A stretch of 64,000 bases of DNA, taken from NCBI GenBank assembly GCA_910586945.1, contig CAJULO010000005.1, forward strand, positions 41,520 through 105,519. Direction: 5' to 3'. How positions within the stretch are numbered: the stretch's first letter is position 1; every line of letters begins with the position of its first letter. Shown in pieces: positions 45,735 through 55,749 of the stretch. A program made the position numbers and the translations under genes. The notes under the pieces were generated by a model. The model saw only the letters and a program-made list of their open reading frames with translations. It did no database searches and was not told where the DNA came from. This stretch comes from an uncultured Christensenellaceae bacterium (GTDB lineage Bacteria; Bacillota; Clostridia; Christensenellales; Borkfalkiaceae).

Positions 45735-46136
45735 TTATACACTTTGAGGTTTATTTACTACCCCTGCAAAAGATACAAGTAATAGAATAACAATTATTAC
45801 AATTTGGAGACTAGCTATAATTATTCCTATCTTAGCAAGTGTTTTATTTATACTTTTTCCCTCATCTTTCACACGCTTATAAGCAAGTATAGATAAAATC
45901 AGCCCAGCTAGCATAACCACAAAACTAAAAATAAAGCCTAGCAAACATAGTATATCTAATTGCTCAGATGTTTTTAGTTGATTTGCAATCGACTGTTTGG
46001 TTGGGGAAAAGTTACCCCCCTCTCCCCTTATTTGTGAGTCATTCATCATCTCATTATTTGCTACTTTAGTGTTACAAAATGGGCAATATGTAAAATTATC
46101 TTGTAACTCTTTCCCACATTTTGTGCAATATTGCAT
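45735..46136 (-). CDS. Zinc-ribbon membrane protein (DUF4190-like)
   Basis: The ATG at 46136 follows AAGGAGGAG and gives 133 residues. An N-terminal zinc ribbon (CTKCGKEL, CPFCNTKV; residues 4-25) is followed by a polar linker, then two spans separated by LAYKRVKDEGKSINKTLAKIGI, the pattern of DUF4190-type proteins. Role unknown; common in Bacillota. Confidence 0.8.
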   Translation of the reverse strand: MQYCTKCGKELQDNFTYCPFCNTKVANNEMMNDSQIRGEGGNFSPTKQSIANQLKTSEQLDILCLLGFIFSFVVMLAGLILSILAYKRVKDEGKSINKTLAKIGIIIASLQIVIIVILLLVSFAGVVNKPQSV

Positions 46137-46164
46137 AATTCTCCTCCTTATGTTATCCATAACT

Positions 46165-46193
46165 AATATATCTTATTTTACATATTTTGTCAA
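46165..46193 (-). promoter_or_regulatory. Promoter of the zinc-ribbon gene
   Basis: On the minus strand TTGACA (46193-46188) and TATATT (46170-46165), 17-bp spacer. The rest of the 332-bp gap 46137-46468 holds only the superoperon terminator. Confidence 0.7.
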
Positions 46194-46350
46194 TAATAAC
46201 TAATATTTATTATAACTTATTTGTTACTTTCTCTTATCCAGTATAATAAAATTTTTATCTTTCACTATTTCATATTTTCCTTTTAGGATATTGTTTCCTA
46301 TACTAATTCAAGATTTTTATTGATGCAGCTTAGTTATTTTAATGAGAATA

Positions 46351-46396
46351 GTATAAAAACTATCTTGCGAACTATAGGCAAGATAGTTTTTTATAC
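46351..46396. terminator. Terminator of the ribosomal superoperon
   Basis: ACTATCTTGC (46359-46368) pairs with GCAAGATAGT (46378-46387), extended by flanking A and T runs and GTATA/TATAC. It lies about 75 bp after the rplQ stop on the minus strand. Confidence 0.88.
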
Positions 46397-46468
46397 ATGT
46401 ATTGTAAAAATAAATTTATAGTTGAAAGGGAATATATATTTTTTATGCAAAATGCATAAATTCACAAA

Positions 46469-46984
46469 TTAAACAAGCTCAATAATTGCCATTTGTGTAG
46501 CATCACCACGACGAATTTGCATTGGAATAATTCTAGTGTATCCACCGCCGCAACTTTTTTCTTCATTGCGTTGTGCATATTTTGGTGCAATTTCATTGAA
46601 TAACTTTTCAATAAGTGGATGGTTGATATCTTTTGTTCTAGCTTTATATGCAGATTTACTTTCATTAAATGCTTTAATTTCTTGTAAATCATTTAATTTA
46701 GACATAATTCTGCGTCGCGCTGCTAATTTTTTAGAACCATCTTTTACAACCGTAACCTTTACTTCTTGTTCTTTTTTGCCCACTTGCTTGGTAATTACCT
46801 TTTCTGTTTGAATAGTATCTTGATAGCTGTTGATTGCTAATGTAATTACTTTTTCTACATATGAACGCACTTCTTTAGCTTTTGCCTTAGTTGTTTCAAT
46901 CTTGCCATACCAAAGTAGTGCTGATGCCTGATTTTTAAGCATAGCAAGTCTATGTTGGCTATCTCTACCTAATTTACCTGGCAT
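46469..46984 (-). CDS. rplQ: Ribosomal protein L17 (extended form)
   Basis: Last gene of the superoperon. It opens MPGKLGRDSQHRLAMLKNQ and ends GGGYTRIIPMQIRRGDATQMAIIELV, as in L17, which lines the outside of the 50S exit tunnel. At 171 residues it is about 50 longer than usual: one insertion follows the first helix block (about residues 56-86, Lys/Glu/Val-rich) and a second lies in the middle (about 98-120). The frame is intact, so the additions appear real. Confidence 0.95.
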   Translation of the reverse strand: MPGKLGRDSQHRLAMLKNQASALLWYGKIETTKAKAKEVRSYVEKVITLAINSYQDTIQTEKVITKQVGKKEQEVKVTVVKDGSKKLAARRRIMSKLNDLQEIKAFNESKSAYKARTKDINHPLIEKLFNEIAPKYAQRNEEKSCGGGYTRIIPMQIRRGDATQMAIIELV

Positions 46985-46988
46985 TGCA

Positions 46989-47945
46989 TTAGTCCTCCTG
47001 TTTTTTTAAGTCCAGTCCAAATGACTGTAATTTAATTATAACTTCATCCAATGATTTTCTGCCTAAGTTACGTACCTTAAGCATATCCGCTTCTGTCCGT
47101 GCTGTTAGGTCCTCAATGGTATGTATATTCGCTCTCTTTAAACAATTATATGAACGTACTGACAAGTCCATATCTTCTATTAAACGCGCTAAAAGATGAC
47201 CTTGTTGTTCTGATTCTGTCTTTACCAAAATTTCCATATCTTTCATACTTTCTGTTAAGTTTACAAACAATGCTGTATGGTCTTGCATAATTTTTGCAGC
47301 AAGTGAAACAACTTCAACCGCTTTATATGCTCCGTTTGTCCAAACTTCAAGCTCTAATTTGTCAAAGTCAATATTTTGCCCTACACGCGCACTTTCAACA
47401 TTGTAATTTACCTTTTGTACTGGTGTATATAATGAGTCAATTGGAATATATCCATAAGGTGTACGCGTAATTGTATTGGCTCCTTGATACCCTCTACCTC
47501 TTCCTATGGTGAGTTCCATATCAATTTTGCCACCTGCATCAATTGTGCAAATATATTGTTCTTTATTGATAATTTCAATTTCGCTATCCACATTTAAATC
47601 AGCACCAGTAAGTTCACATGGACCTTCTTTTTGAATGCGTATTGTTTTTGCATAACCAATTTCTGTTGATGCTGTTTGTATTGCCAATGTTTTTAAATTT
47701 AAAATGATTTCTGTTATATCTTCTTTGATATTTGGTATACTAGAAAATTCATGTTTTACCAAGCCTTCTGGATAAAAACGAACTCCTTGCACAGCTGCCC
47801 CTGGTAATGAGGATAATAGTATGCGTCTCATGCTATTTCCTAAAGTTAACCCAAATCCTTTTTCCAATGGTTCTATCGTTATCTTCACATAACTATCATT
47901 AGATGCTGGGTCAACAATTACTTTAGGCATATCCATTTCTATCAT
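46989..47945 (-). CDS. rpoA: RNA polymerase subunit alpha
   Basis: The ATG at 47945, after GGAGGTGG, gives 318 residues. The N-terminal domain (GFGLTLGNSMRRILLSSLPGAAV) starts polymerase assembly; the C-terminal domain with LSVRSYNCLKRANIHTIEDL and RNLGRKSLDEV contacts UP elements and activators. Located between rpsD and rplQ as usual. Confidence 0.97.
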   Translation of the reverse strand: MIEMDMPKVIVDPASNDSYVKITIEPLEKGFGLTLGNSMRRILLSSLPGAAVQGVRFYPEGLVKHEFSSIPNIKEDITEIILNLKTLAIQTASTEIGYAKTIRIQKEGPCELTGADLNVDSEIEIINKEQYICTIDAGGKIDMELTIGRGRGYQGANTITRTPYGYIPIDSLYTPVQKVNYNVESARVGQNIDFDKLELEVWTNGAYKAVEVVSLAAKIMQDHTALFVNLTESMKDMEILVKTESEQQGHLLARLIEDMDLSVRSYNCLKRANIHTIEDLTARTEADMLKVRNLGRKSLDEVIIKLQSFGLDLKKQED

Positions 47946-47973
47946 AATCCACCTCCTATACGATATTTTGTTG

Positions 47974-48597
47974 TTATCTTGAATACAATTCGACAATCAT
48001 GTGTTCAGCAATTTGACTATCGATATCATCGCGTTGTGGAAGTGCTAAAATTTTACCTTCTAATTTTTCCGGATTAAATTCTAACCATTTTGGCATATTA
48101 CCAACTTTTGCTTCTTTAATAGCTTGAAAATATTTTTCTTTTTTACGATTTTCTTTCACAGCAATTACATCACCAGCTTTAATGATATATGAAGGAATAT
48201 TTACTGTTTTTCCATTTACAGAAAAATGTGCATGATTTACAAGTTGTCTAGCTTGTGCACGGCTACTACCAATACCCATACGGAAAATAACATTATCTAA
48301 TCTACATTCTAGAAGACAAAGCATATTTTCACCAGTTATACCACGCATTCTATCTGCCATTTGGTAATATCTTCTGAATTGACTTTCTTGTACGCCATAA
48401 ATTCTTTTTGTTTTTTGCTTTTCACGTAACTGTAGTCCATATTCTGATACCTTTTTTCTGCCAAGACCATGCTGACCCGGTGCTTGTGGACGACGCTCAA
48501 ATGCACATTTAGATGTATAGCATCTATCCCCTTTTAAAAATAGTTTTCCACCTTCTCTACGGCATAGTCGGCATTTCGCTTCTCTATATGTTGCCAT
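47974..48597 (-). CDS. rpsD: Ribosomal protein S4 (zinc form)
   Basis: A 207-residue primary 16S rRNA-binding protein. Four cysteines near the N terminus (9, 12, 26, 31) show the zinc-binding type. The S4 RNA-binding domain includes [20 protein letters not shown]. It can autoregulate in some bacteria, but no leader is evident here within the operon. Confidence 0.96.
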   Translation of the reverse strand: MATYREAKCRLCRREGGKLFLKGDRCYTSKCAFERRPQAPGQHGLGRKKVSEYGLQLREKQKTKRIYGVQESQFRRYYQMADRMRGITGENMLCLLECRLDNVIFRMGIGSSRAQARQLVNHAHFSVNGKTVNIPSYIIKAGDVIAVKENRKKEKYFQAIKEAKVGNMPKWLEFNPEKLEGKILALPQRDDIDSQIAEHMIVELYSR

Positions 48598-48621
48598 TTC
48601 TGAATTCTCCTTAAATAAATT

Positions 48622-49032
48622 TTATACTCTACGACGCTTTGGTGGGCGACATCCATTGTGTGGAATTGGAGATACATCTTTTATGAGTGTAATTTCTACT
48701 TCTGCGGCAGCAAGTGCACGAATTGCAGACTCTCTCCCTGCACCTGGTCCTTTAATATATACTTCTAGTTGACGTAACCCATGTTCTTTTGCAATTTTTA
48801 CAGCCGTATCCGCTGCCATTTGTGCTGCATATGGTGTACCCTTTCTAGAACCTTTAAAGCCTAAGCTTCCTGCAGAGGACCAAGAAATTGCATTGCCATT
48901 TAAGTCGGTAATGGTTACTAATGTGTTGTTAAAAGTAGATTGTATATGTGCCTGTCCTTTATCTACTTTTTTTAGCTCTTTACGGCGTCTTGCTTGTGAC
49001 TTTACACTAGACGCTTTTTTTGATGGTGCCAT
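48622..49032 (-). CDS. rpsK: Ribosomal protein S11
   Basis: A 136-residue platform protein. [21 protein letters not shown] and the C-terminal [15 protein letters not shown] are diagnostic. It lies 14 bp after rpsM. Confidence 0.97.
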   Translation of the reverse strand: MAPSKKASSVKSQARRRKELKKVDKGQAHIQSTFNNTLVTITDLNGNAISWSSAGSLGFKGSRKGTPYAAQMAADTAVKIAKEHGLRQLEVYIKGPGAGRESAIRALAAAEVEITLIKDVSPIPHNGCRPPKRRRV

Positions 49033-49046
49033 TCTCAGTTATCCTC

Positions 49047-49415
49047 CTATTTCTTTTTCTTTGCTACAGTACGACGAGGTCCTTTTCTTGTACGAGCATT
49101 GCGTTTGGTACTTTGTCCGCGCACTGGTAATCCCTTTCTATGACGGATTCCGCGATTGCTACCTATTTCCATCATTCTTTTGATGTTCAAGCTCACTTCA
49201 CTGCGAAGTTCCCCTTCTACTCTGTAATTTGCATCAATATATTCTCTCAATTTTGAGATATCATTTTCATCTAAATCTTTAATTCTTGTATCTGGATTGA
49301 TTCCTGTCGCCACTAAAATATTTTTAGAAGTTGTAAGACCAATTCCATAGATATATGTTAGGCCGATTTCCACTCGCTTTTCACGAGGTAAATCTACACC
49401 AGCTATACGTGCCAT
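49047..49415 (-). CDS. rpsM: Ribosomal protein S13
   Basis: A 122-residue S13 of the 30S head with contacts to P-site tRNA and 50S bridge B1. [24 protein letters not shown]-type start and [21 protein letters not shown] tail are clear. Confidence 0.97.
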   Translation of the reverse strand: MARIAGVDLPREKRVEIGLTYIYGIGLTTSKNILVATGINPDTRIKDLDENDISKLREYIDANYRVEGELRSEVSLNIKRMMEIGSNRGIRHRKGLPVRGQSTKRNARTRKGPRRTVAKKKK

Positions 49416-49528
49416 TTATATGACCTCCGTTTCTTTCTCTTTTTATATTTTTCAATCTATTCTAGCAAACAATTTTGTCTAAGGTATTTGGAATGTCTCA
49501 GCAAAACTATTTGTCATTGTTTTCAAAA

Positions 49529-49645
49529 CTAACCTTGTCTTTGTTTATGACTTTTATTCTTGGAACAAATTACCATAACTCTACCATTTCTTTTTATGAT
49601 TTTGCATTTATCACACATCGGTTTTACTGATGGTCTAACCTTCAT
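49529..49645 (-). CDS. rpmJ: Ribosomal protein L36
   Basis: A 38-codon frame preceded by GGGAGG. It begins [20 protein letters not shown] and ends KSHKQRQG. Cys11, Cys14, Cys27 and His33 make the zinc ribbon of the C+ form. It sits between infA and rpsM, as in Bacillota. Confidence 0.95.
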   Translation of the reverse strand: MKVRPSVKPMCDKCKIIKRNGRVMVICSKNKSHKQRQG

Positions 49646-49675
49646 ACATTTATCCTCCCAATTTACTTTGTTATT

Positions 49676-49897
49676 TTATGATTTGCTACGCCATGTAATT
49701 CTGCCTTTCGTTAAGTCGTATGGACTCATTTCTAATTTTACTAAGTCTCCAGGAATTATGCGGATATAGTTCATACGCAACTTTCCTGAGATATATGCTG
49801 TAATAATATGTCCATTTGCCAGTTCCACTTTAAAGACGGTGTTTGGTAATGCCTCTATTACTTTTCCTTCTGCTTCAATAACATCTTCTTTGGACAC
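49676..49897 (-). CDS. infA: Translation initiation factor IF-1
   Basis: A 73-residue OB-fold factor that binds the ribosomal A site. It begins [19 protein letters not shown] and has the family [19 protein letters not shown]. It lies between rpmJ and the KOW protein gene. Confidence 0.97.
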   Translation of the reverse strand: MSKEDVIEAEGKVIEALPNTVFKVELANGHIITAYISGKLRMNYIRIIPGDLVKLEMSPYDLTKGRITWRSKS

Positions 49898-49911
49898 TTA
49901 AACTTCCTCCG

Positions 49912-50199
49912 CTATAAATTTTTAACTTTCCTTTTCTCTATTACATTTTGAATAGCTATTTGTATTTGTGTGTTTTCATTTTTTCCTTGTGCTATTCGCT
50001 CAATAATTTCAGGATGAAAAATTGGTAACAGTTCTAAATGTTTAATATTCTTTTTTTTTGGAGTCGCCAACTGCCGTTTGCGGCCATCAACAACATATAT
50101 AATTTCATTTTCTATTGCAACGATTAAATAAAAATTGCCTCTATCGCGACCTTGTGTACTCTGCACTATACCGCCAACGATTGCCGTTTTTACTTTCAT
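49912..50199 (-). CDS. KOW-domain RNA-binding protein
   Basis: A 95-residue protein found at this place in many Clostridia. The first 30 residues, with GGIVQSTQGRDRGNFYLI, are a KOW-like beta motif; VDGRKRQLATPKKKN gives a basic patch. It resembles L14e-type RNA binders. Its target is unknown; a ribosomal role is inferred from context only. Confidence 0.85.
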   Translation of the reverse strand: MKVKTAIVGGIVQSTQGRDRGNFYLIVAIENEIIYVVDGRKRQLATPKKKNIKHLELLPIFHPEIIERIAQGKNENTQIQIAIQNVIEKRKVKNL

Positions 50200-50238
50200 G
50201 CAACTTTCCTCTTTTCCTTTATTTTCATCTTATCACTA

Positions 50239-50985
50239 TTATAAAGATAAAACTTCAACACCTTGTTCAGTAATAACAATTGTATTTTCATAATGTGCAG
50301 CTAAACTTCCATCAGTTGTTACAGCTGTCCATCCGTCTTTTAAAATTGTTACATCTCTCTTTCCTGCTACAATCATAGGTTCTATACATAGTACCATACC
50401 TGCTTGTAGACGAATACCTGTTCCTGCTTTTCCAAAGTTTGGTACTGCTGGGTCTTCATGCATCTCTCTACCAATCCCATGTCCAACAAATTCTCGTACG
50501 ACTTGAAACCCATTTTTTTCGACATACTCTTGTATCTTAGCGCCTATATTATTTAAAGGACTTCCTATAAATAACCCATCAATTGCTTGGAAAAAAGATT
50601 CTTTTGTTACTTGAATCAGTTTTTGTGCTTGACTAGTTACTTGCCCTACAGCAAATGTTCGTGCCGCATCGCCATGAAAACCATTTTTATATGCCACTAA
50701 ATCAACACTGATAATATCTCCATTCTGTAAAATTTGCTTACTTGATGGAATACCGTGTACAATACAATGATTAACTGAAGTACAGATACTTGCTGGATAC
50801 CCATGATATCCTAAACAGGACGGGATAGCCCCTTGTGCTTTTATAAATTCATATGCAAGTGTATCTATATCTTTTGTTGTCATTCCTGCTTGAATCTTAT
50901 CTTCTAAATAGAGAAGTGTGTCTCTTGCAATTTGACAACTGCCTCGTAAAAGCTCAATTTCTTGTGCTGTCTTTAAAGTTATCAT
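50239..50985 (-). CDS. map: Methionine aminopeptidase, type I
   Basis: A 248-residue enzyme that removes N-terminal Met. The metal ligands are visible: Asp in VDLVAYKNGFHGDAART (two), His in GHGIGREMHEDP, Glu in CIEPM and Glu in YENTIVIT. Located 1 bp after adk, as in the standard secY-adk-map order. Confidence 0.97.
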   Translation of the reverse strand: MITLKTAQEIELLRGSCQIARDTLLYLEDKIQAGMTTKDIDTLAYEFIKAQGAIPSCLGYHGYPASICTSVNHCIVHGIPSSKQILQNGDIISVDLVAYKNGFHGDAARTFAVGQVTSQAQKLIQVTKESFFQAIDGLFIGSPLNNIGAKIQEYVEKNGFQVVREFVGHGIGREMHEDPAVPNFGKAGTGIRLQAGMVLCIEPMIVAGKRDVTILKDGWTAVTTDGSLAAHYENTIVITEQGVEVLSL

Positions 50986-50986
50986 A

Positions 50987-51619
50987 TTATTCTGCCAATA
51001 CTTTTAATATTTTATCAATTTCTACAAGTACTGCATCTTGTTCTTTATTTCCATCAACAGTATGCAAAATACCCTTTTCTTTATAGAATTGAATCAATGG
51101 TTTTGTTTGTTGACTGTAAACAGCAAAACGCTCTTTTGCTGTTTCCACACTATCATCTTGTCGTTGATATAATACACCATTGCAGTATTGACAGGTTGCT
51201 TTCCCTTGTAAGTACTTTATGTGATGACTCGCCCCACAATCTTTACATACACGACGACCACAGATACGCTCCAAAAGCAAGTCTTCAGAAACTGCAATAT
51301 TGAGGACACAATCCAATTTACAAAAGGCATCAAGTGCCTTTGCTTGCACTATATTCCGCGGAAACCCATCTAAAATAATTCCCTTTCTATTTTGATATAG
51401 AGGCAACGATTCTTTTACTATTGCACAAGTAACTTCATCCGGAACTAATGTTCCCTTTTCAATATAACCTTTTGCAACCTTTCCTATTTCTGTTTCATTT
51501 TTGATATGATACCGAAATACATCCCCTGTAGAAAGATGTGCTAAATCATATTTTTCTGTCAAAATTTTTGCCTGTGTTCCCTTCCCTGCTCCAGGCGCAC
51601 CTAAAAGTAAAATTATCAT
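50987..51619 (-). CDS. adk: Adenylate kinase (zinc LID)
   Basis: A 210-residue kinase that interconverts 2 ADP with ATP and AMP. P-loop GAPGAGKGT at residues 7-15; the LID domain holds CGRRVCKDCG-type cysteines and CQYC, a structural zinc site typical of Gram-positive enzymes. It follows secY by 18 bp. Confidence 0.97.
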   Translation of the reverse strand: MIILLLGAPGAGKGTQAKILTEKYDLAHLSTGDVFRYHIKNETEIGKVAKGYIEKGTLVPDEVTCAIVKESLPLYQNRKGIILDGFPRNIVQAKALDAFCKLDCVLNIAVSEDLLLERICGRRVCKDCGASHHIKYLQGKATCQYCNGVLYQRQDDSVETAKERFAVYSQQTKPLIQFYKEKGILHTVDGNKEQDAVLVEIDKILKVLAE

Positions 51620-51637
51620 ATTTTGCCTCTCTATATC

Positions 51638-52984
51638 TTATAAAAATCCTTTATAGGTTTTCATCATAAGCTGTGCTTGTAGTTGTTTTTCAATTTCAAG
51701 TGCCACAGATACTACAATCAAAATACCAGTTGTCGAAAAAGCATTGAGTAGTGGAGTACCATTTTGTGGTAATACATATCCTAAAATCATTGTTGGAATA
51801 AATGCTACAAGCGATAAAAATATTGCACCAAATAATGTGATACGGTTATTTATCTTTTTTAAATATGCTGCCGTTGGACGCCCTGGTCGAATACCTGCAA
51901 TAAAACCGCCATTTTGTTGTATACTTCTAGAAACATCTTCTGGATTAAATTGTATTTGAGAATAGAAAAATGCAAATGCAAAAATTAATAGACATAATAC
52001 AATTACATATAACCAATAGAGTGGACCATTTCCCCCACTAAACCATTCCTGATATGCCTGCGCCGCTCCATTCCATGCTGGCACCATAGACATAATTAAG
52101 TCTGGTAAACTTATTATTGCAAACGCAAAGATAAGCGGCATAACTCCATTTCCGGTTATCTTCATGGGAATGACAGTAGATTGTCCCCCATACATCTTTC
52201 TCCCTTTCAGCTGTTTTGCATATTGCACTGTGATTTTTCTTTCCGCAAGGTCAACCCATGTAATCAATGTGAATAATACAATTGTAACGGCAATAAATAT
52301 AATAACATACCAAATATGCATCATATGGAATCCGTTTGTAAATGCCGATTTAAATTCATTGATGATTGCTAAACCTGCTGTAGAAATAATACCAATGAAG
52401 ATTACCATTGATATTCCATTCCCAACACCATGTTCAGTAATTCTTTCCCCTAACCACATAACAACCATTGCACCGCTTGTATAGATAATTGTCATAAATG
52501 TCCATACTAAAGCTTTTGTCCAACCACTATCTGGTTTTAGAAATAAGAAAATTGTATTTTCTATTGAGTTTGCATCCTGTGCAACACCAAATGCTAAAAT
52601 GATACCTAAGCTCTGTATAATTGCCAAAACTAGAGTTATTATTCTAGTAATGAGTGCAATTTTTTTCTTGCCTTCTTCACCTTGTTTTGAAAGTCTTTCC
52701 AGTGATGGTATACCTACACATAAAAGCTGTATTATAATTGAAGCATTGATATATGGTCCAATTCCTAATGCAAACAATGTTCCTTGTGCAAGTGCTCCCC
52801 CTGTTACTGAGTTCATCAGCTCTAAAAAAGTATTACTTTCTATCGCATTACTAAATACATCGGTATTTATACCAGGAACTGGAACATAACAGCCTATACG
52901 ATAGATGACTAATATGAGTAAAGTAAAAAATATCTTTATTCGAATATCTTTTACTTTAAAAGCTTGTTTTATAGTTGAAAACAT
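51638..52984 (-). CDS. secY: Protein translocase subunit SecY
   Basis: The 448-residue channel of the Sec translocon with ten membrane spans. Family motifs include GINTDVFSNAIESN plug-side region, GIGPYINASIIIQLL and the cytoplasmic loop NPEDVSRSIQQNGGFIAGIRPG. It lies between rplO and adk. Confidence 0.97.
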   Translation of the reverse strand: MFSTIKQAFKVKDIRIKIFFTLLILVIYRIGCYVPVPGINTDVFSNAIESNTFLELMNSVTGGALAQGTLFALGIGPYINASIIIQLLCVGIPSLERLSKQGEEGKKKIALITRIITLVLAIIQSLGIILAFGVAQDANSIENTIFLFLKPDSGWTKALVWTFMTIIYTSGAMVVMWLGERITEHGVGNGISMVIFIGIISTAGLAIINEFKSAFTNGFHMMHIWYVIIFIAVTIVLFTLITWVDLAERKITVQYAKQLKGRKMYGGQSTVIPMKITGNGVMPLIFAFAIISLPDLIMSMVPAWNGAAQAYQEWFSGGNGPLYWLYVIVLCLLIFAFAFFYSQIQFNPEDVSRSIQQNGGFIAGIRPGRPTAAYLKKINNRITLFGAIFLSLVAFIPTMILGYVLPQNGTPLLNAFSTTGILIVVSVALEIEKQLQAQLMMKTYKGFL

Positions 52985-53025
52985 ATGTTCTCCTATTTTA
53001 GCAAAAAATTTTGTCTACCTTAGTA

Positions 53026-53472
53026 CTATATAACTGTAATGCTTCCGCCCGCTTTTTCAATTGCTTCTTGTGCAGTCTTTGAAAATTTAGCTGCCTTTAC
53101 CGTTAATTTTACATTCAATTCGCCACTACCCAAAACTTTTAGCCCTACATTGTTCTTGATTTGTTTTGCTAATGAATGTGCAATAACATAATTATAATCT
53201 ACTTCAGTACCTGCTGGCAAATCTGCTAATCTATTTAAATTTACAATAACATACTCTTTACGGAATCTATTATTAAATCCACGCTTAGGTATTCTTCTAT
53301 GCAGTGGAGTTTGCCCCCCTTCAAATCCAGGACGCACACCGCCTCCAGAGCGAGCCCATTGTCCTTTATGTCCCTTTCCACTTGTCTTACCAAGTCCAGA
53401 GCCAATCCCTCTACCTAAGCGTCTTGCTGGTGTATTTGCACCAATAGCAGGTTGTAATGTATCAATTCTCAT
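53026..53472 (-). CDS. rplO: Ribosomal protein L15
   Basis: A 148-residue late-assembly 50S protein. The Gly-rich N terminus RRLGRGIGSGLGKTSGKGHK and GGQTPLHRRIPKRGF are diagnostic. Confidence 0.97.
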   Translation of the reverse strand: MRIDTLQPAIGANTPARRLGRGIGSGLGKTSGKGHKGQWARSGGGVRPGFEGGQTPLHRRIPKRGFNNRFRKEYVIVNLNRLADLPAGTEVDYNYVIAHSLAKQIKNNVGLKVLGSGELNVKLTVKAAKFSKTAQEAIEKAGGSITVI

Positions 53473-53483
53473 ACTTTAACTCC

Positions 53484-53663
53484 TTACACCTCTTCAACTT
53501 TCACAAGGTGCGCTACTTTTTTAATTTGACCTTGTATTGCTGGGCTATTTTCGTGCACACGAGATGAGCGTATTTTTTTAAGTCCTAAAGCAGCAACTGC
53601 ACCCTTTTGTGGTTCTGTGCTACCTATTGTACTTTTTATAAGTGTTACTTTAATTTGTGCCAT
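53484..53663 (-). CDS. rpmD: Ribosomal protein L30
   Basis: A 59-residue frame preceded by GGAGAG. It begins MAQIKVTLIKSTIGS and has ALGLKKIRSSRVHENSPAIQG in the middle. It lies between rpsE and rplO, its standard place. Confidence 0.96.
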   Translation of the reverse strand: MAQIKVTLIKSTIGSTEPQKGAVAALGLKKIRSSRVHENSPAIQGQIKKVAHLVKVEEV

Positions 53664-53678
53664 TTGTACACTCTCCTT

Positions 53679-54200
53679 TTAGCCTAATATTTCTTGTACA
53701 GACTTGCCGCGAAGCATTGCAACTTCTTCAATTGTTGTTAGTTGTGTTAGTCCTGTAATTGCAGCTTTTACACAGTTTACTGGATTACTTGTTCCGTATG
53801 ATTTTGCTTTGATATCTTTAATACCAACAGCTTCCATAACGGCACGCACTGGTCCACCTGCAATAACCCCTGTACCTTGACTTGCTGGCATAAGTAAAAC
53901 ATTACCTCTACCAAACTTACCATATACCTCGTGTGGAATGGTTGCATTTACAATTGGCACATTTACAAGATTATTTTTTGCTTGTGCAGTTGCTTTTTTA
54001 ATGGCTTCTGGCACTTCATTCGCCTTGCCAGAACCTACACCAACTTTACCATTGCCATCTCCCACAACAACAAGTGCTGAAAAACGCATATTGCGCCCAC
54101 CTTTAACTACCTTTGTTACGCGGTTGACTTGTATTAGTTTTTTAATTAAGCCGTCATTTTCTTCCTGTCTTTTTACAGGTTTTTTATCTTCTCTTGCCAT
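53679..54200 (-). CDS. rpsE: Ribosomal protein S5
   Basis: A 173-residue S5, important for decoding accuracy. [22 protein letters not shown] and [19 protein letters not shown] are the signatures. Confidence 0.97.
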   Translation of the reverse strand: MAREDKKPVKRQEENDGLIKKLIQVNRVTKVVKGGRNMRFSALVVVGDGNGKVGVGSGKANEVPEAIKKATAQAKNNLVNVPIVNATIPHEVYGKFGRGNVLLMPASQGTGVIAGGPVRAVMEAVGIKDIKAKSYGTSNPVNCVKAAITGLTQLTTIEEVAMLRGKSVQEILG

Positions 54201-54212
54201 AATTATATTCTC

Positions 54213-54581
54213 CTAAAATTTAAGTCCAGCTTCTCTAGCGCCATCGGCAACACCTTTCACACGACCTGTATAAATATATCCGCCTCTATCGAAGACAACT
54301 GTTTCTATACCAGCCTTTATCGCCTTTTTCGCCACCGCTTCGCCCACCACTTTTGCCGCTTCTGTCTTGTTGAGATTTTCCACTTTCTTTTTTATATCCT
54401 TCTCCATTGTAGAAGCTGACACAAGCGTTACACCTTTTATATCGTCTATCACTTGCACATAAATATGATTTAAACTTCTAAATACATTCAGTCTTGGTCT
54501 TTCTGCTGTACCTGAAATTTTTTTACGAACCCGTGCGTGACGCATTAATCTATCTGCATTTTTGTCAGTTTTTGTAATCAT
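54213..54581 (-). CDS. rplR: Ribosomal protein L18
   Basis: A 122-residue 5S rRNA-binding protein. [20 protein letters not shown] and [23 protein letters not shown]-type end match the family. Confidence 0.97.
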   Translation of the reverse strand: MITKTDKNADRLMRHARVRKKISGTAERPRLNVFRSLNHIYVQVIDDIKGVTLVSASTMEKDIKKKVENLNKTEAAKVVGEAVAKKAIKAGIETVVFDRGGYIYTGRVKGVADGAREAGLKF

Positions 54582-54593
54582 CTTTCACGCTCC

Positions 54594-55133
54594 TTATTTA
54601 CCTGCTGTTTTGCCTTCTTTGCGTTCAATTACTTCATCTTTATAGCGTATACCATACCCATGGTAAGGTTCTGGTTTTCTTATAGAGCGAATATTTGCCG
54701 CAATTTGACCAACTTTTACCTTATCTATTCCGGACACAGCTATTTCCGTCTGTGCTGGACAATCAAGTTTAATGCCTTCAACTTCTGCAAATTCTACGGG
54801 ATGAGAATAGCCTACATTCAATACGATTTTATTCCCTTGTTTTTGTACTTTGTAACCAACGCCGTTGATTACAAGTGTCTTCGTAAATCCTGTTGTTACG
54901 CCTGTAATCATGTTGTTTAAAAGAGCTCTATAAAGACCATGTTTAGCACGCAATTCTTTACTATCATTTGCTCTTGTTAAAGTTGCCACACCATTTTCAA
55001 TTTGTACTGTAATACGCATATCTATAGGTTGTGTCAATGTTCCTTTTGGACCTTTAACTGTTAAAACAGCATTGTTTACCTCTACGGACACGCCCGCAGG
55101 AATGCTTATAGGCGCTCTTCCTACTCTTGACAT
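54594..55133 (-). CDS. rplF: Ribosomal protein L6
   Basis: The ATG at 55133 follows AAGGAGG; an upstream in-frame extension would run into rpsH and is rejected. The 179-residue product opens MSRVGRAPISIPAGV and ends with the EPYHGYGIRYKDEVI block. Confidence 0.96.
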   Translation of the reverse strand: MSRVGRAPISIPAGVSVEVNNAVLTVKGPKGTLTQPIDMRITVQIENGVATLTRANDSKELRAKHGLYRALLNNMITGVTTGFTKTLVINGVGYKVQKQGNKIVLNVGYSHPVEFAEVEGIKLDCPAQTEIAVSGIDKVKVGQIAANIRSIRKPEPYHGYGIRYKDEVIERKEGKTAGK

Positions 55134-55143
55134 AGCTTCCTCC

Positions 55144-55536
55144 TTACCAGATAAAGCATAGAACTTCGCCGCCAACGCCCGCTGTTCTAGCCTGTTTATC
55201 TGTCATTATTCCTTTTGGTGTAGACAAAATAGCTGTCCCCAATCCGCCAAGCACTTTTGGCATATCGTCTTTTCCAGTATAATGTCTTAGACCTGGTTTG
55301 CTTATCTTTTTAAGGCCAGTGATTACTGACTTATTGCCTTGTGCATATTTTAATGTGATTTTGATTGTGCTAAAAACCCCATTTTCTGTAATATCTACTG
55401 CAGAAATATATCCTTCATCCAATAGAATTTGTGCAATCGCCTTTTTCATTTTTGATGCGGGAATCTCCACTTGTTCGTGCTTAGCAGTAAGGGCATTACG
55501 AATTCTTGTTAACATATCTGCAATTGGATCTGTCAT
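55144..55536 (-). CDS. rpsH: Ribosomal protein S8
   Basis: A 130-residue 16S central domain protein. [16 protein letters not shown] and the C-terminal [20 protein letters not shown] block are clear. Confidence 0.97.
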   Translation of the reverse strand: MTDPIADMLTRIRNALTAKHEQVEIPASKMKKAIAQILLDEGYISAVDITENGVFSTIKITLKYAQGNKSVITGLKKISKPGLRHYTGKDDMPKVLGGLGTAILSTPKGIMTDKQARTAGVGGEVLCFIW

Positions 55537-55550
55537 TCTTTATTCCTCCT

Positions 55551-55736
55551 TTACCAACTAGCCTTTTTAACACCAGGTATTTGACCTTTATATGCTAAAT
55601 TGCGGAAACAAATACGACAAATTCCATATTTACGCAATACTGCATGTGGTCTACCACAAATACTGCATCTTGTATATGCACGAGTTGAAAATTTTGGTGT
55701 TCTTTGCTGTTTATTTATCATTGATTTTTTTGCCAT
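55551..55736 (-). CDS. rpsN: Ribosomal protein S14, zinc type
   Basis: A 61-residue S14 with CSIC and CRIC zinc pairs in [20 protein letters not shown]. It is the short C+ form found in Gram-positive bacteria. Confidence 0.97.
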   Translation of the reverse strand: MAKKSMINKQQRTPKFSTRAYTRCSICGRPHAVLRKYGICRICFRNLAYKGQIPGVKKASW

Positions 55737-55749
55737 ACTTTATTCTCCT

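Noticed and set aside
55134-55175. Longer N terminus of L6.
   Set aside because: It overlaps rpsH, and the ATG at 55133 has a strong AAGGAGG site and the standard L6 start.
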